In this document: one piece after another, positions 44,501 to 57,800 of the stretch | Layout of the letters: each line of letters opens with the position of its first letter | Position numbering within the stretch: position 1 is the first letter of the stretch | Assembly (NCBI GenBank): GCA_001643675.2 | Contig: LSRY02000002.1 | Location: forward strand, 99,501 to 163,500 | DNA: 64,000 bases | From: Monocercomonoides exilis | Lineage: Eukaryota; Preaxostyla; Oxymonadida; Polymastigidae | Direction: 5' to 3' | Program-made: the position numbers and the translations under genes | Notes under the pieces: generated by a model | The model's database searches: none | Told to the model about the DNA's origin: nothing | Seen by the model: the letters and a program-made list of their open reading frames with translations, nothing else

Positions 44501-47500
44501 GATGGAGAATGTGTTGATAGTGCATTGCTTTGTTGAGCCTGGATTGGTTGTTTTGCTAAGTTTCCTGAAGAAGAGTAATTTTTCCTGCGATTTTCATTGT
44601 TGTGCAAATTTTGCTCACGAGTCTGCAGCTTGGACAAAGATTGGGATTCAGATATCGTCGAATTCGGCTGATTTTGTGAAAAAACTGTTGGAAGAATAGT
44701 TTCTGTGTGGATAGATCGTTTGATAAACATTGTAGTGAATCTGACAATAGAGTCAGAAGGCAGCAGATAAAGAGAGTGAATAAGAGAAGGAGAAACGAAT
44801 GGATTGCACCACTGATTGAATGACTTGAAATAAGAAGTGAAAAGAAAAGCATGATTGAAAGCAGAAAGGAGCTGCGATTTCTGTTGGGACAAGTCAGGTT
44901 TGTTGAAGTTTAGTGAATGCAGCTGATTCGATGCATCAGAAGAAGACACTGCAGAAGACTGATTTTTGGAAGAGCGAGTGGTTTTTGCTATGAATTGGAG
45001 AGCGTGCCTGTAGAACTGTCTGGCTTCATAAATTGCATTGAAAAATTCTTGAAAGGCAAAATGAGCAAAGCGATATAAGATCGGAGGATGGAGTGTTTGA
45101 TAAAGAAGATCAAAGAAAGACGGTACATGCAACTCCTGGTCAGACGAAGATGAATCCAAAAACGAATGTTCAGCAAAATTCTGAGGAGCATCCTGGAGTG
45201 ATGGCTCGTGTGTTGAGGAATGAGACGAGGCTGATTCGTTTGAATGGGCAGATGGCACATGAAAACTGCGAGTGAACTGCGGAGTAGCAGAAGAGATTGG
45301 TTCACTCAATTGAAAATCGAGAGAGTGGGGAGATGACTGAAGAGCAGCTGGAGCAAGTGGAGGAAGTATGCACAACTGCTTTGTGAACGTTTCCAGAAAG
45401 GGAACAGGAATGGCGAATGCTTCTTCGTCTGTTGTTTGCGACACCTGTGAGAGCGGAGTGCCCATCGAAAAATGAATAGGATCTTGTTGCATCGGCTCGG
45501 CTTGCTTTGCATCGCAATCTTTCTCGCCTGATATTTGTGTGATTGTGTTCCGAAGTGGGGAAGGTATTGTTTCTTCTGCTCCAATTGAATAATGTTTTGT
45601 TCTTTCAGTAGGCATTCTGATGTTCTGCTCTGAGAAATATGAAGTAGGTGCTGATGACCCACATCTGCACTTCTGTGCCTCTTCATCATCTTCGTGAGAT
45701 GTTTGCACTTCATCTGAAATGTGTGTTGAGGACTCTGAAAAGAATGTTGCTGATTTGCTTGATTGTGTTTGTGGCTGAACGACAGAATCTTCTGTTTCTG
45801 TGTTTCCTTTCTGTGTAGCCGTTCCTTCATCTGATGTGTCGTCAGAATCAATCCCCAAAAGATTTCTCAATGCTTTTTCTTCAGCACTTTCAAGTGTATC
45901 TGGTGACGAAGCAGTCTTCAACATTTGCTGTTTGGAGGATAAAAGCATTTCATTTTGCGATCTTGTTTTCTTCAAATGATGCTTTTTCTTGGTGATTTTT
46001 CTGAAAGACCTTTTCTTCAAGCCATGTTCTAAGCTGTCTCGAACGTTCGCCTCATTTGCGAGGATGTCCAGCAATTCTGAAAAGGTACCTTCTTCGCTGC
46101 TGCAGCTGCTGTCGTTTTCAATGCTTTCTGTTGCCTTCTCTTCGACACACTCGCTGCGATAGAAGACTTCAATCGGAGAAGGAGGATCAGATGCTGCCTC
46201 GAAATAAGTCACAGCTGGCATGTAAAAAGTATCTGAAATTGAGCGAAGTTGATCAAATAGAGCAAAATTGTAATTTTTTGTAATTTCAGTATCTTCCTCT
46301 CTCACACATCCGTACGTGAAATCCTGCTTTTTTTGAGTGTTGCCATCTTTTCCAAATTCCTCACTTTTCTTTTGCTTGTCTTTCATCTCTTGCTCTAATA
46401 TCTTCATATCTTTTTCTATTTCAATTTTTTTATTGTCTTCCTTTTCTTTATCGCATTTGCAGACATTGTCTTTCCCTTCCTTTTCTTTTGTTTGTTCTTT
46501 GATGTTGTCTGCATCGCCGTTTTCAGTCTTTTCAAAATGGTTTTTAACTTCATCTTCGTTTTCAGAATTGACAGTTAATTTCTTTTTCGTTTTGTTCCTA
46601 TTGCTTGTTGAAATGGCCTCTTTTTGTTCGGAGCATGAATACGAAGAAAACTGTTCTTTGTAGTACTTCACTATTGCCAGCTCTCCTGCTTCAGCCTCAG
46701 ATTTGTCTGTAAACGATGCAAATGTCACTGCTGAAACTGGAGGAATCATCAGAGAAATATTCAGCGGAAGATACTTTCTCTTCCACCATTTGCTGTCCAG
46801 CTGTTCCAGTGTTTGTGCTTCTGGTGGAACAAAAGAAAGCAGAGAAGGAGATTTAAAGTGGTTGCTTATCAGCTCTTTTGCAGTCAGCGGTAAAGGAGAA
46901 GACGCTGCCTCAGCCACAAACGAGGAAATAGACGAACTCAGCTCGATTGTTGGCTTCGCCTTTCCTTCATTTGAAAAGCTAAATGTTGATCCAATCGGAG
47001 ATTTCAGTGCTTCTCCGTTGCTTTTTTCAGAATCCAGCTGCTTTGGCAGTGGGATGCCGCTCAAATCGGGTGAATGTGGAGAAGTTTCGCTTGCTGCAAC
47101 AGAAACATCCAGCGACGGAGAGAGCAGAGGCGAATGCATCGGAGTCGAAGGAGATGTTGCTGTCTGGCTGCAGCTGGAATGAGTCCGAGAAAAATCTGTA
47201 GAAGGAAGCACTTCGACTGGAACCCATCTGACAAGGAGAGAAAATGGCGTGTCCATCTGCCCATTCAGCTGGCACCACGCTCTCATCAGATAAAGCGAGG
47301 AGCAGCACTCAGACACAACCATCTCGGCGTCGATGTCGATTCTGTTTGCTTCCATCAGGCGATGCGCCAAGCGGCAGAGAAGCTCTACTTTGGGGTCGTT
47401 TGACAGAATGAGAGCGAAAAAGATGCGGCTGAAGAGCGAAGATGCAAAGGAAGACAAAGAGAAGGCTGAAGAAGGGTGTGGAAGAGCAGACAAAGAAGGC

Positions 47501-50434
47501 ATATCGCTGCTGCCTTCGTCATTGGCATCGATTTCGTTGGATTTGTGTTCTGTGGTTGAAGTGGATGATGAAGTGGCATCTTGAGATGAATGTCGCTCGT
47601 GAAATGAAGATGGCTGAGGTGGAGATGAAGGAAGTTGCGAAGTGTCAGCAATTATTGTGGAAGAAGAAGATGATGATGATGAAGCAGAAGCGGAAGTGGA
47701 AGAATGTTGCATATCATTTGCAGCACTTGTGATTGCATTTCCAGATCCAAAAGAAGGCAAAAGAGAAGAACTCGACTTGGAATGTGTAAAAGCAGCAAGC
47801 ACATGTGATTTTTTAGAATGGGCACATGATTTGTTGAGATGTGATTGAGAAAAAGACGCAAAGGGAATTTTGATGTTTGGAAGAAGAACAGAAAGAGATG
47901 ACATGTCACTCTGAGGAAAGAATATGGTGTGTCCTGCTTTGAAATGAGGAAAGCGGTCAGAAGATGTGTCTGTGGGTGGGAGCGTAGTGAAATGTTGTGA
48001 AGTGAGCTGAGCTGTTGGTGTGATGCCATAGAGACAGGAATGAAGTGCGATAAGGAAAAGAAGACGAGAGCTGAATCGGAGCGGCAAATGGTGCCAGTTC
48101 AGAGGCGGCTTGGAAAGCGCATTGGCAACTTCAAACAGAGCAGCAGACACTAATGAAGAGGAAGGAAGAAGATTGGCAGAAGCAACAGAAGAATCTGGTG
48201 TGTCTGACGAGAACGGTTGAGGCATCACTGAAATGTTTGGCGCAAACGACTCAGACAAAACAGGCAGGCGGAAACGAGAGAAAGATTGGGCAAGCGAACA
48301 CAGAAAAAGAGGATAGCGCGAAAATGAGGAAACAAATGGATCTTTCAGAAGCGTGTCGGTGAGATAAAGAGCTCCTGGATCGCAATCAGAAACATCGCAG
48401 CTGTTTGAATTGCTGTCAAATGACTCGTTTTCCATTTCGCTCATCGCTTTTTCCAAACTCCACCGAAAATCCTTCAGCCCAGCCGCCATTTCGATGCGAG
48501 TGGCAAGCAGAGCCCTGGATTGGCACGATGTAAGTGGGGAAAGCGTAGCAGTTGAATAGAGCGGAACGATCGAATGAGAAAAAAACAGAAAAAGCGAGAC
48601 AGGAAGGATGCCTTGGGCAGGCTGTGAGTTGCTCTCTTCGGTCACACTGGTCTCGTCTGAGGCTGTTTTCTCAGACATTCCCTGTTCTGAAAAGGCCTCA
48701 TTTTCTGTGTGAAGAGAAGGCACAGAACTTTCGTGTTGTGATTGCTCATCTTGAATAGCTTGCTGTTGAATGTGTTTGAGAACACTTTGAGGTCGTTGGA
48801 TGGAAAGAGTGTTCGCAAAGCTTGGCTTATCGAAAATGTGGAAAGGAAGAGGCGACGGGTGGAAATGTGCAAAAGAGGAGTTGTTCTCAAAAGAGCCTGC
48901 TGAATTGCTTTTCTTCTGGTCTGCTTCTTCCTGTGATTTTGTCAGCGTGTGTCGAATTTCATCAATCAGAGTGTCTTCCTCGGCATTCGCCAATTTAGCG
49001 TTTTTGCTCTTCCGAGACTGCGTTTTCGAATAAGCAAAAGAATCAAGATGTTGACTCCAGGATGTATGCCTCCTTCTTCTTTTTCCATCTTTCTTTCGAA
49101 AATGATGCGGGTCAAGTTGAACTTCTTTTTTAGCGCTTGAGACATTCGATGCTGTATTGCCTTTTTGAGAGTCGGAAAAATTGTTGTCAGTCGAATCACC
49201 GTTTTCGCTTGAGACGAAATGAGCAGCTGTTGCTTCTCTCTGTTTCTCAATCCATCTGCCTTCTCCTCTCTCTCCTTTGGTAAACTGTGACGAGCGCAGC
49301 AAAGACGTCATGTCTGAGGAGCGAATGGCAACAATACATCGAGTTTGAAGCAGAAGAAGCGGAGAAGATAAAAAACGGCACATAAAGAGAAGATTTGAAA
49401 GGGATGGAAATGAAGGTGGGGGCAACGAAGAAAACTGAGAATATAACTGCTCTGATATAATTGAATGTTGCAGATGTGCATCGTTTTCTTGAGAAGATTC
49501 TTCATATGAATGTTCTGTCATGTCAGTAGAGTCAACTGTTTGGCTTTCTTCGCTGGACGTTTCAGAAAAAAAGTCATCAAGTGGCTTATCGCCTTCGTCT
49601 TTGGATTGTACGCTTTCATCGTCATTTGAAAAGGATTGTAAACTTGGATAATTGCGAGGTATTGAGCTGAGCAAAGAAAACATTGAAAAGACAGAAGGAC
49701 ATAAATCAATAAACAACAAGCATCGTCCAGCATATAGCTGCGAAAGAAGATATGTTTTCTGTTCTTTAATTGATTGTGTAGATGATCGCTTTGACGGAGA
49801 TGTATCTATTAATTCAGGCAGAGCAGCATTGCTAGATAAAATAAGCTGCTCCAATCCAACCATATTAGAAAGCAAAAGCTTTGCAGAATTATGATTAATT
49901 GATAAATAAATCGGAGTGAGATCCCATCTTTTATCTATATTTTGAGATTTATTGTGATTTTTTGTGAGGTTATACAAGTATTGAGCTGCATTCCAACATA
50001 ATCGTCGAAGTGCCCATGTTTTCCCTGATGATTCGTTTCCGCATACAATTAATCGTTGAGGAAAATTGGGATTTGAAAGTTCTTCATAATTAAAAAAAAT
50101 CTGCTTTCTATGAAAAGATTAAAATTTTAAACTATTAAAAATACCAGTATTCAAACTTTTCAAAGTGTTGCTGATGCTTAATATCATATCTACACGAATT
50201 TGCACTGAATTTTCGTTTGCTCAAGAAATTATGCAACGAAAGAAAAGATGATGGTGATTCGAATTGGGCCTGTTTTAGAGCATCAGTTGCTTGCGTCATT
50301 TCTGGACCTATACATATTGAATCTCCAAAAATAATCGGTGGAATCATTAAACATTTAGTGTTTGATATTTCCGCATGGAATAAACTATCATATTGATGGC
50401 TATATGTCAAAATGCATTTTTTTAGATAAATCAA
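35583..50434 (-). CDS. P-loop NTPase (NACHT/STAND-like) fused to C-terminal TBC domain, about 4900 aa
   Basis: Proposed join: 50434-50157, 50107-36199, 36101-35583 (minus), phases consistent. Near residues 112-123 the sequence LIVCGNESSGKT is a Walker A loop. A hydrophobic strand ending in Asp (CLLFID, near 227) fits Walker B, and after an acidic insert CIVAIRSSD (near 350) resembles a sensor strand, the order seen in NACHT/STAND ATPases. The middle 4000 residues are mostly Ser-rich, disordered or helical repeats with no family I know. The end is a TBC Rab-GAP domain: IELDVKRT (arginine finger, near 4627), FLQGMSYPAA (glutamine finger, near 4670), then after an intron ALRFFGELYERKELMFDFVRMW-type sequence. 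So GTP hydrolysis on a Rab may be coupled to an ATP/GTP-driven switch. The 5' end is uncertain: ATG 50434 is the first in frame, but another upstream exon is possible. Confidence 0.75.
36102..36198 (-). other. Intron (97 bp) splitting the TBC domain
   Basis: Begins GTGTGC after HYLLKKSKL and ends GTGTGAG before QPALRFFGEL, phase 0. Removal is needed: the unspliced frame hits a stop at 36103 after Phe/Cys-rich intron translation. Ending three bases later (after CAG) is equally in frame. Confidence 0.7.
50108..50156 (-). other. Intron (49 bp) upstream of the P-loop exon
   Basis: Begins GTTTGA and ends TTTTCATAG, phase 2. It joins KHQQHFEK to KQIFFNYEELSNP. Using the alternative GTATTT site would create a stop codon at the junction. 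The same unusual GTTTGA start is seen in another intron at 55521. Confidence 0.6.
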
Positions 50435-51806
50435 ATGATGTTCTTTGAAATTTTCTTGATTCCATTAGACAGTTTCAATACACAAAGAAAAAATAATACA
50501 TAAATAAAATATATAATTATCAAGCATTTTATAACTGTACAACATGAAAAAAACATACGACAATAATTCATATGAACAAATGAAGGGAGGCCCAACATAA
50601 TTTTAATATTCTTCAAAATGTGTGAAATTTGTAAATTTTCTTCAATTATTGTTGTGGTTATTTTATCAGTTTGTCTTTTAGTCAGTTGATTAAATCTTTA
50701 TTCATATTCATTGAAACAACAACTTTTTTTAAACTAGTTTTGGTGTGATAGCAAGCTGAAAATATCAAAAATTCCTTTTTTAATCATGAAAAAAAAAATA
50801 TGTAATGCATCTCAATGCTTTTTTTGCATCTGCACAATAATGAATTATGATGAACATTTTTTTTTTTTTTTTTGTTAATTTTTTATTTATTTATTAACAT
50901 ATTTAAGTTTTTTTTTTTATTTAACATTCAATAGAATTTTTATTTTGGAAGAAATATTTTGCTTTTTGAATATTGTTCCACTCAATAATATTTCATATTA
51001 TTTCTCAATTTTTATTTATTTTTTTTATTATTAGGCATGGGAAAGTTAGACTTATTTTGATAAGGTTGAAGAAAAAGTTTTGAATAAATCGTTATTTTTT
51101 TCTTAAATGCAAGAATTTTGCATCATTTGACAAATTAAAAATTAATTCAATTTCTTTTTATTACCATACAAATATAGATGTTTGATTGAATGCTAATTTT
51201 ATTTTCCATATTTGCATACCAAACTAATTACAAACAGTTGTTGAACAAATCACTTTAAAAACAACGTTAACTTCTTTTTCGTTGAATTTCAACTGAAAGG
51301 AAATATTTGAAGTTTTGAAACGTTTTCCAAATATTATCATTTAGAATGATTTTTTTTTTTCAATACAAATAATTTAGAACTTGTGTTTCAAAAATTTTGA
51401 TATTTCAAGAAAATTCAATTTTCAAAAAAATTTGAACTTGCATCAAAAACGAAATTTCTTTCAAAGGTGTGCAATCGTTCTGTTTTTAAGTATAAGCCAA
51501 TTACATAAAGTCATGAAAAAATGAACGAAATTCAAATTTTCTTATTTCCATTAAGTCACTCAAACTCTTTCATTAATCGCAAACAAAGCAAAAACACCTC
51601 CCTCTTTTGTAAAGAATCAAAATAAAAATGAAATAAGCTTTGATACATATCAATAAATATCACAGAAATAGTAAAACGCAAGAAAAAATTGCGCACCGAA
51701 ATTAACAATATAACAACTAAATTGAGAGATAGATAAATAAAAAGTTAACAGGTGCACATTCTTTTTGAAATGAAGACAAAAAATAACATAATGATCGCGA
51801 AAATGC
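50435..51806. other. AT-rich intergenic region
   Basis: About 1.4 kb of AT-rich DNA with T homopolymers (for example near 50860). No gene supported. It should contain the promoter of the NTPase-TBC gene and the 3' end of the beta-helix gene. Segment 50945-51130 resembles 5580-5760 beside actin. Confidence 0.6.
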
Positions 51807-54800
51807 TCACTGGTCAAAATCAATATTGTAGTAACCATTTATAGATAAAAGAGGTAAAAATGGCTTCTTTCTCTTTTTCTCAACAAAACGAGAAATTAAT
51901 GAAAGAGTACCAACTAAAACTAAAAATATAATCACAAAAGACAATAAAATTCCAATAGATATCCAACCCCATTCTTTCTTCTCTTTTTCTGAAAGGATAT
52001 TTAGTAAATCAATGCGGATAGCGTTTGACCAGTGAATTCCATCTCCAGTGACATAGCAATACACACTATCAGGTGGCAATTTTGGAAACTCGCTCAAAAT
52101 AATTTCTTTTCCAATAGAATATACAAACGCTTCTTCTGGTTCAAGTTCTGCAGATCTTTTTGCTTCACATTCGACAAATTGTATTGCTTCGCTGAGTTTT
52201 TCGCCTACGCTGCTAGAGTTATTGCCACTTTGCTTTTGATAATAAATCTGAGATGGGCAAGTATCTTTGTTATGAAATTGAGGGGTAGAATGATATTTCC
52301 GAAAATTACTTTGCATGATGAGCTCGAGCGAATCAGGATCAGTCGGAAGAATTTGTGTGGATGAAGTGGAAAAAGCAAAAAGCGGTCGTGTGATTTGCAA
52401 CGTTTCTATTTGAAACTTTAAGCTTGATATATGTGGATAATTGTTAATATTTGCTGCAATTGAGCCACTAGCCAAAATAGGAGTTTTGTTTGGTTTAAAG
52501 CATTCGACAGAAGTTCCTTTAAAAGATTCACATTGCTGATCGCATGAATAATACGAAACATGCGTTCCTTCATTACTTTTGTCGTCAATAAATCTATTAT
52601 TTTTTGAAAGAGATAGATTTGACTTAAAGCATTCGATATTTAGCGGCGATGAAAATGAATCATCAAGTTCAATGACATTCTGATTGAACATGTTGTGTGA
52701 AAGACTGGCAGACACTCCTCTCAATGCTGAAAATCCCCCTCCGATATTCATCTTGAATGTTGATTCTTCTATTACTGTGTTGCTTGGATTATCTCCATCC
52801 AAAGACGATGGTGATCTTAAGTCGAGTGATTCAGTAAACCCTCCACCACCAGCTAATCCATGAATTGTGTCATGCATTGACCCGAAACATTTATTGTTCA
52901 AAAATTCGCATCGATATATTAAAATAGAAGGATTATCTTTTTCATTATTTTCTCGAGTTAATTGTTTTGCTGAACTCGCATGAACGTACATTCCACCACC
53001 AATTCCAAATGCTTGATTATCTTTAAATGAGCAATGCTGCATTTGGAGATAAAAACCTTCTTGATAATTTGAAATATTTCCACTAACTATTTTTTCGTTA
53101 ATTCCTGAAAAGAAAATGCCTCCGCCAGTAAAATGTGAAACGCATTCAGAAACAGTCAGGTTCAGCGCATGTAGAGCCGTGATATATTGTTGTGAACACA
53201 AATATAAACCTCCTCCATAAAAAGCACCGCATTGAGAAATTTTTACATCCGTCAAATTCACAGCAAGCATTGAATATGTACTTGGTTCATTTACAAACCA
53301 AATAGTTTTATCCGAAATTTTTTCCTTTTGCAAAATATTAATTGCTCCTCCACTTCCAGCAGTGCATCTCTCAAATACGCAATTTTGTGTAATATTGATA
53401 GATGTTACTTTTTTATCAACTTTGTCATTCAGATTTATTGAAATAGCTCCTCCATTTATCCCAGCAAAACAATCAGAAAAAGAGCACGAAAAAAATAGCG
53501 CTGAATCCAATTCAGAACCTGTTAATAAGAACACGCCACCTGAGCCTTCGCAAGAACAATCATTTGCAGTCAGTTGTGCAACGTTCACTTTCTGCGCACC
53601 AAAAATCGCAAAAGCACCTCCATTGCCGTTTGATCTCGTTTTTGAAATTAATACATTTCGGAAGAGTGCTTCACGCATTCCCACAATTGTAAACAAGCCT
53701 CCTGATGTTCCCCCTCCACTTGGTGAAACTAACTGTGGCTGCTGATGATGATGTCCAAGCTCTTCGGAGTCGAAATACCAGCCATTGTCGTAAGAAATAG
53801 AAGTCGAACCTGAGGCTGTATGAAATTGGGCAGGATGAATATTTTCTCCTGTGCTTTCAGTAAGCATAAATGTTAGTTCTTTGTTACGATCACCTTGTAC
53901 GAAAAGAGCTGATTCGCAAAAAGAGTTTGGTTGAATTGTAACATTGAAAAAATTCATATTTGTTAGAAATACTGACTGCATGCTAAGAAATAGTGCGACA
54001 ATGCCTTCGATATTTGAAGCTTCAAAATAATCGATATTTAATTTCCCATTTATATCTGCTGCAAAGAAGTTTGCTGTTTCTCTTGAATCCAATTCGTGTT
54101 GAAGGTTAATTTTTGCAGGTGCAAAAGATGAATATTTCGGAACAATAAAATGTTTGTCCTTTTCATCTTCAGAAACAATGTGTTCAAACAGCATTTGATT
54201 GTCCATAAAAGAAATCTCTGAAAATGCAGCATCGCCACCAACATGAGAAATCCATAAATCTGCAAATATTCTTCTGTCTTTCAGCAGTGAATCTGAATTT
54301 ATGGAACTGTTTAACATCTTTTCCTGCTTAATTTCACCTTTTTTCTTGCTTTTATCTGACAAACAGCAATTATGTTCAAATTCATCATTTAAATTGTAAA
54401 ATGCGCAATCAACAAATTTATTCTTTTTGAAAGTCAATTTTGCTCCAATTAATTTCTGAATAATATTTGTAATTGTAACAGAGCAACCGCATCCGCGAGT
54501 ACCTTCTCCAGAATTTTGATCTGGATGGATATTTGCATTACTTGCGAAGCAATCTGCTAAAATATTATTCTCGAATGAGCAACCTGAAATAGAACAAAGT
54601 TTCACGCTATCGATATTAACTGCCATCGAATATAGTTGATTAAACGTGCAAGTATCGATATTGCAAGTCGAGGAACCATAAATGTTGATAGCACTTGAAT
54701 GATAAGCAATTTCGTCTTCAATCAATCTTTCGCGAATCTCTGTCGAAGTTAACTTCAGTTTGGCTTTGTTTTTTTCTTTGTGAATAAATGTATCAGAGCG

Positions 54801-57800
54801 ATCTTTCTCTAAATATAGTTCTTCTTTTTGAGAAAATTGAAGGATGTGCGAATGAGTTGTCTTGGGATTGAACGAAATTCCACTTATAGTGATTGACTTT
54901 CCTCCTAAAAGATAAATCTTATTTCCAGAATGGGAAAAGAAATTTACAGTAGATATGTTAACTTCGTCGCAGTTAATGCCATACAAAAGGCCAATCCCCT
55001 TATGAGAAAACCCAAATGTGTCAGTTTCTGAAATTCTGCCACAAACAACCAAAGAAGCAACATTGTTCGCTTTAATAACATAAGGAATTGATGAAGTTGA
55101 CTACAAGTTTGATGAAAATAATAAAGCGTTGTATTAGAAATACGTGTTTTTCAAAAAGAATAAATAAACAACAGAAATATTTACAGGAAAAAAATAATTG
55201 AAATAAGCATTTTAAAAAGTTAAATACCTTTGGATACTCAAAATGTGATGGCTTCACAAAAGTGATGGTCACGAGCGAAGAATCAGTAACTGAAATAGGC
55301 AAAAACCATTCAGCTACATTTTGATCGGCATTTGTAAACATTATGTTTGTTAGGAAAATGGAGCAACATTTTTCTTTAATAACAATTGCATTATGTTCAT
55401 ATGTCTGAACACATAAGTCTGAAATAGTCACTCTGAAAAGATAAAAACCACAAATTAGGAGGTGAAATAGAAGATAATGAATAAAGATTATAAAATACTG
55501 AAAGAAAATATCATTTCAAACATTTCAGATTCCTTAACAACAAAAATGGCATCTCTCTTTGCTTTTGTGCCTCCAATCACGCTTTCTGAATCAGATCCAA
55601 ATATTCGCAATGAATGTGCTTTTGAAATGCACAGGACATCATCTTCCAGAAAGATACCTTTATCAACTTTTATATCCACATACTGCTGTGGCGATGAAAT
55701 TGCATAAAAAATCGTCCTGCAAGCAGCGTCATTCCCCTTCAAGCATTCTGCTGAATCAGCTCCGTTCATTTTTACAGTTATAAGTTTCTGATCTTCATTC
55801 ACTGCCACTTCTACAGAGTTTGTCCATTTGACGCAAGTGCCTGTAACATAAAAATACAGAACAGACGGAGGAACAAGCGGAAAACCAATTAAAGTTGTTG
55901 GCGTTAATGTTTCTATTTGAAGATATGTTTCACCATCATTCCTTGTTCGTGTTCCAACTGCTTCTATAAATTGAGAAGGATCCAAATTTGAATACTGAAA
56001 TCTCTTTAACTCAGATGCAGAAGTGCATTTAATGACTGGTGGATTATCAATCCTAGACAGAGAGACATAAATTGCTGGATGTGTAAGTATTGTGGTTGAT
56101 ATGTGAAACTTTAATGGAGGAAGCACTGGCCATTGGTGCGTGGAAATAGATTGCGTCTCTGAGATGAGCAATTCAGGATAGCCCGTATTCATGCAGAAAA
56201 TCTCTGTCAAGTCATTGGCGTTACAAATGACATCGCAATAGTAATAGTTGTAATTTTTTTGACTTTGTTTCATTTCATTCAAAAACAAATTTGAAAAAAG
56301 CACTTTCAGCATTGAATCTTGACATTCAATGTTTGAGTTAGCAGCTTCTGAAGCTTTTTGTATGTTTTCATGATTGTCATAAAATGTGTCGTTGTCAATG
56401 ACTCCATTTATTCCCTCCATTACGGAAATACCTCCTCCAATATTTGAAGCAAATATGGAAAAGTTGATGCACAAAAATGGTTTTTTGCTTGCTAAAAACG
56501 GAGAATGAAAATCCGAATATGGCTGAAATGTTGAAGATACGTCAGAAGAAAGTTCCAAATTCTTTGCCATCAGCGCTATTCCTCCTCCACCAGAAACACT
56601 CGGAGCGATATCGTAAAACGCCCCATAACAAGTATTTCTTTGAAAACAATTATTAAAAAAGTATATCTGGAACGAGTCTTTGTCTTCCTTTGTTATACTT
56701 GAAAAAAATAAATCTGGACAAAAAAAAGCTGCGACCATTGCTCCGCCAATTCCTTCTGCAAAATTATTTTTCAGTTCTGAATTTTCCATACAAAACGCAT
56801 AGTTTTGTTCATTGAAAGCATCTGATTTATTAGCAGGAAATAAAAAGGTTGAAACAAGAATGCCCCCTCCGGCAATGCAAGCAGAACAATAGGAAATGTT
56901 TAAATTAAATATTGTTATGAAAGATGCACATTTGTGAGAACCAATAACCATTCCCCCCCCATATATCGCTGTGCATTTTGAACATTTTAGTGAATAGATA
57001 ATTATGTTAAAGCAACACTGTTTCTCTTTAAATTCTCTCGAATCAGATGAAGATTTACCAAACATCGCATTGCGTGAACCTAAGTACAGGCCACCGCCTT
57101 CTGTGGCACTGCATTTGTCGAGCGTTACATTGTCTTTTAAGTTTACATTGCACTTTGATGCATTTGAGTTTGAGTCAAGAGGAAAATAGATTCCTCCACC
57201 ACGCATTTGTGACACACATTTCGTCAGAGATACGCTTTCAAACTCGATCGAGTTAGCTGTTGAAGACATAAGAACTATTCCTCCTCCGCAACCTTTGCTT
57301 TTGCACAGACTCATGCTTAATTTAGTAATGATAACTGAATTAAATCCTATCAATGCAATTGCTCCTCCATGGCCATTTGTCTGTGAATCTGTAATACTTC
57401 CTTCTTTTAATATAATTTCGGATACGCTATCAACCGTCAAAAACCCTCCTGACGCACAAATATCTGCAGCTTCTCGATTTGTCAATGATGATTCATGCGT
57501 CCCATCCTGCTTTCCATCAAAAGACCAGAAATCGCCATTAAAAGCGTATAATGCCTTAGAAGTCTTTGAGAACATAGATGATTTGACAGAATTAGCTTTG
57601 AAATTAGAAATTACAAGATTTGTTGGAATTTCTTCAACTGGAAATCCTTTTATGAAGATTGAAGATTCACAGAATGTGTTTGATTGTGTCGTGATGGAAG
57701 TGAAATCAATGGAATCAAGCTCTAAGCGCGCGCATTCCACAAATGCAATGACTGTTCCTTCGCAAGAAGTGGCATTAAAATCAGAAACAAATGAAGGACA

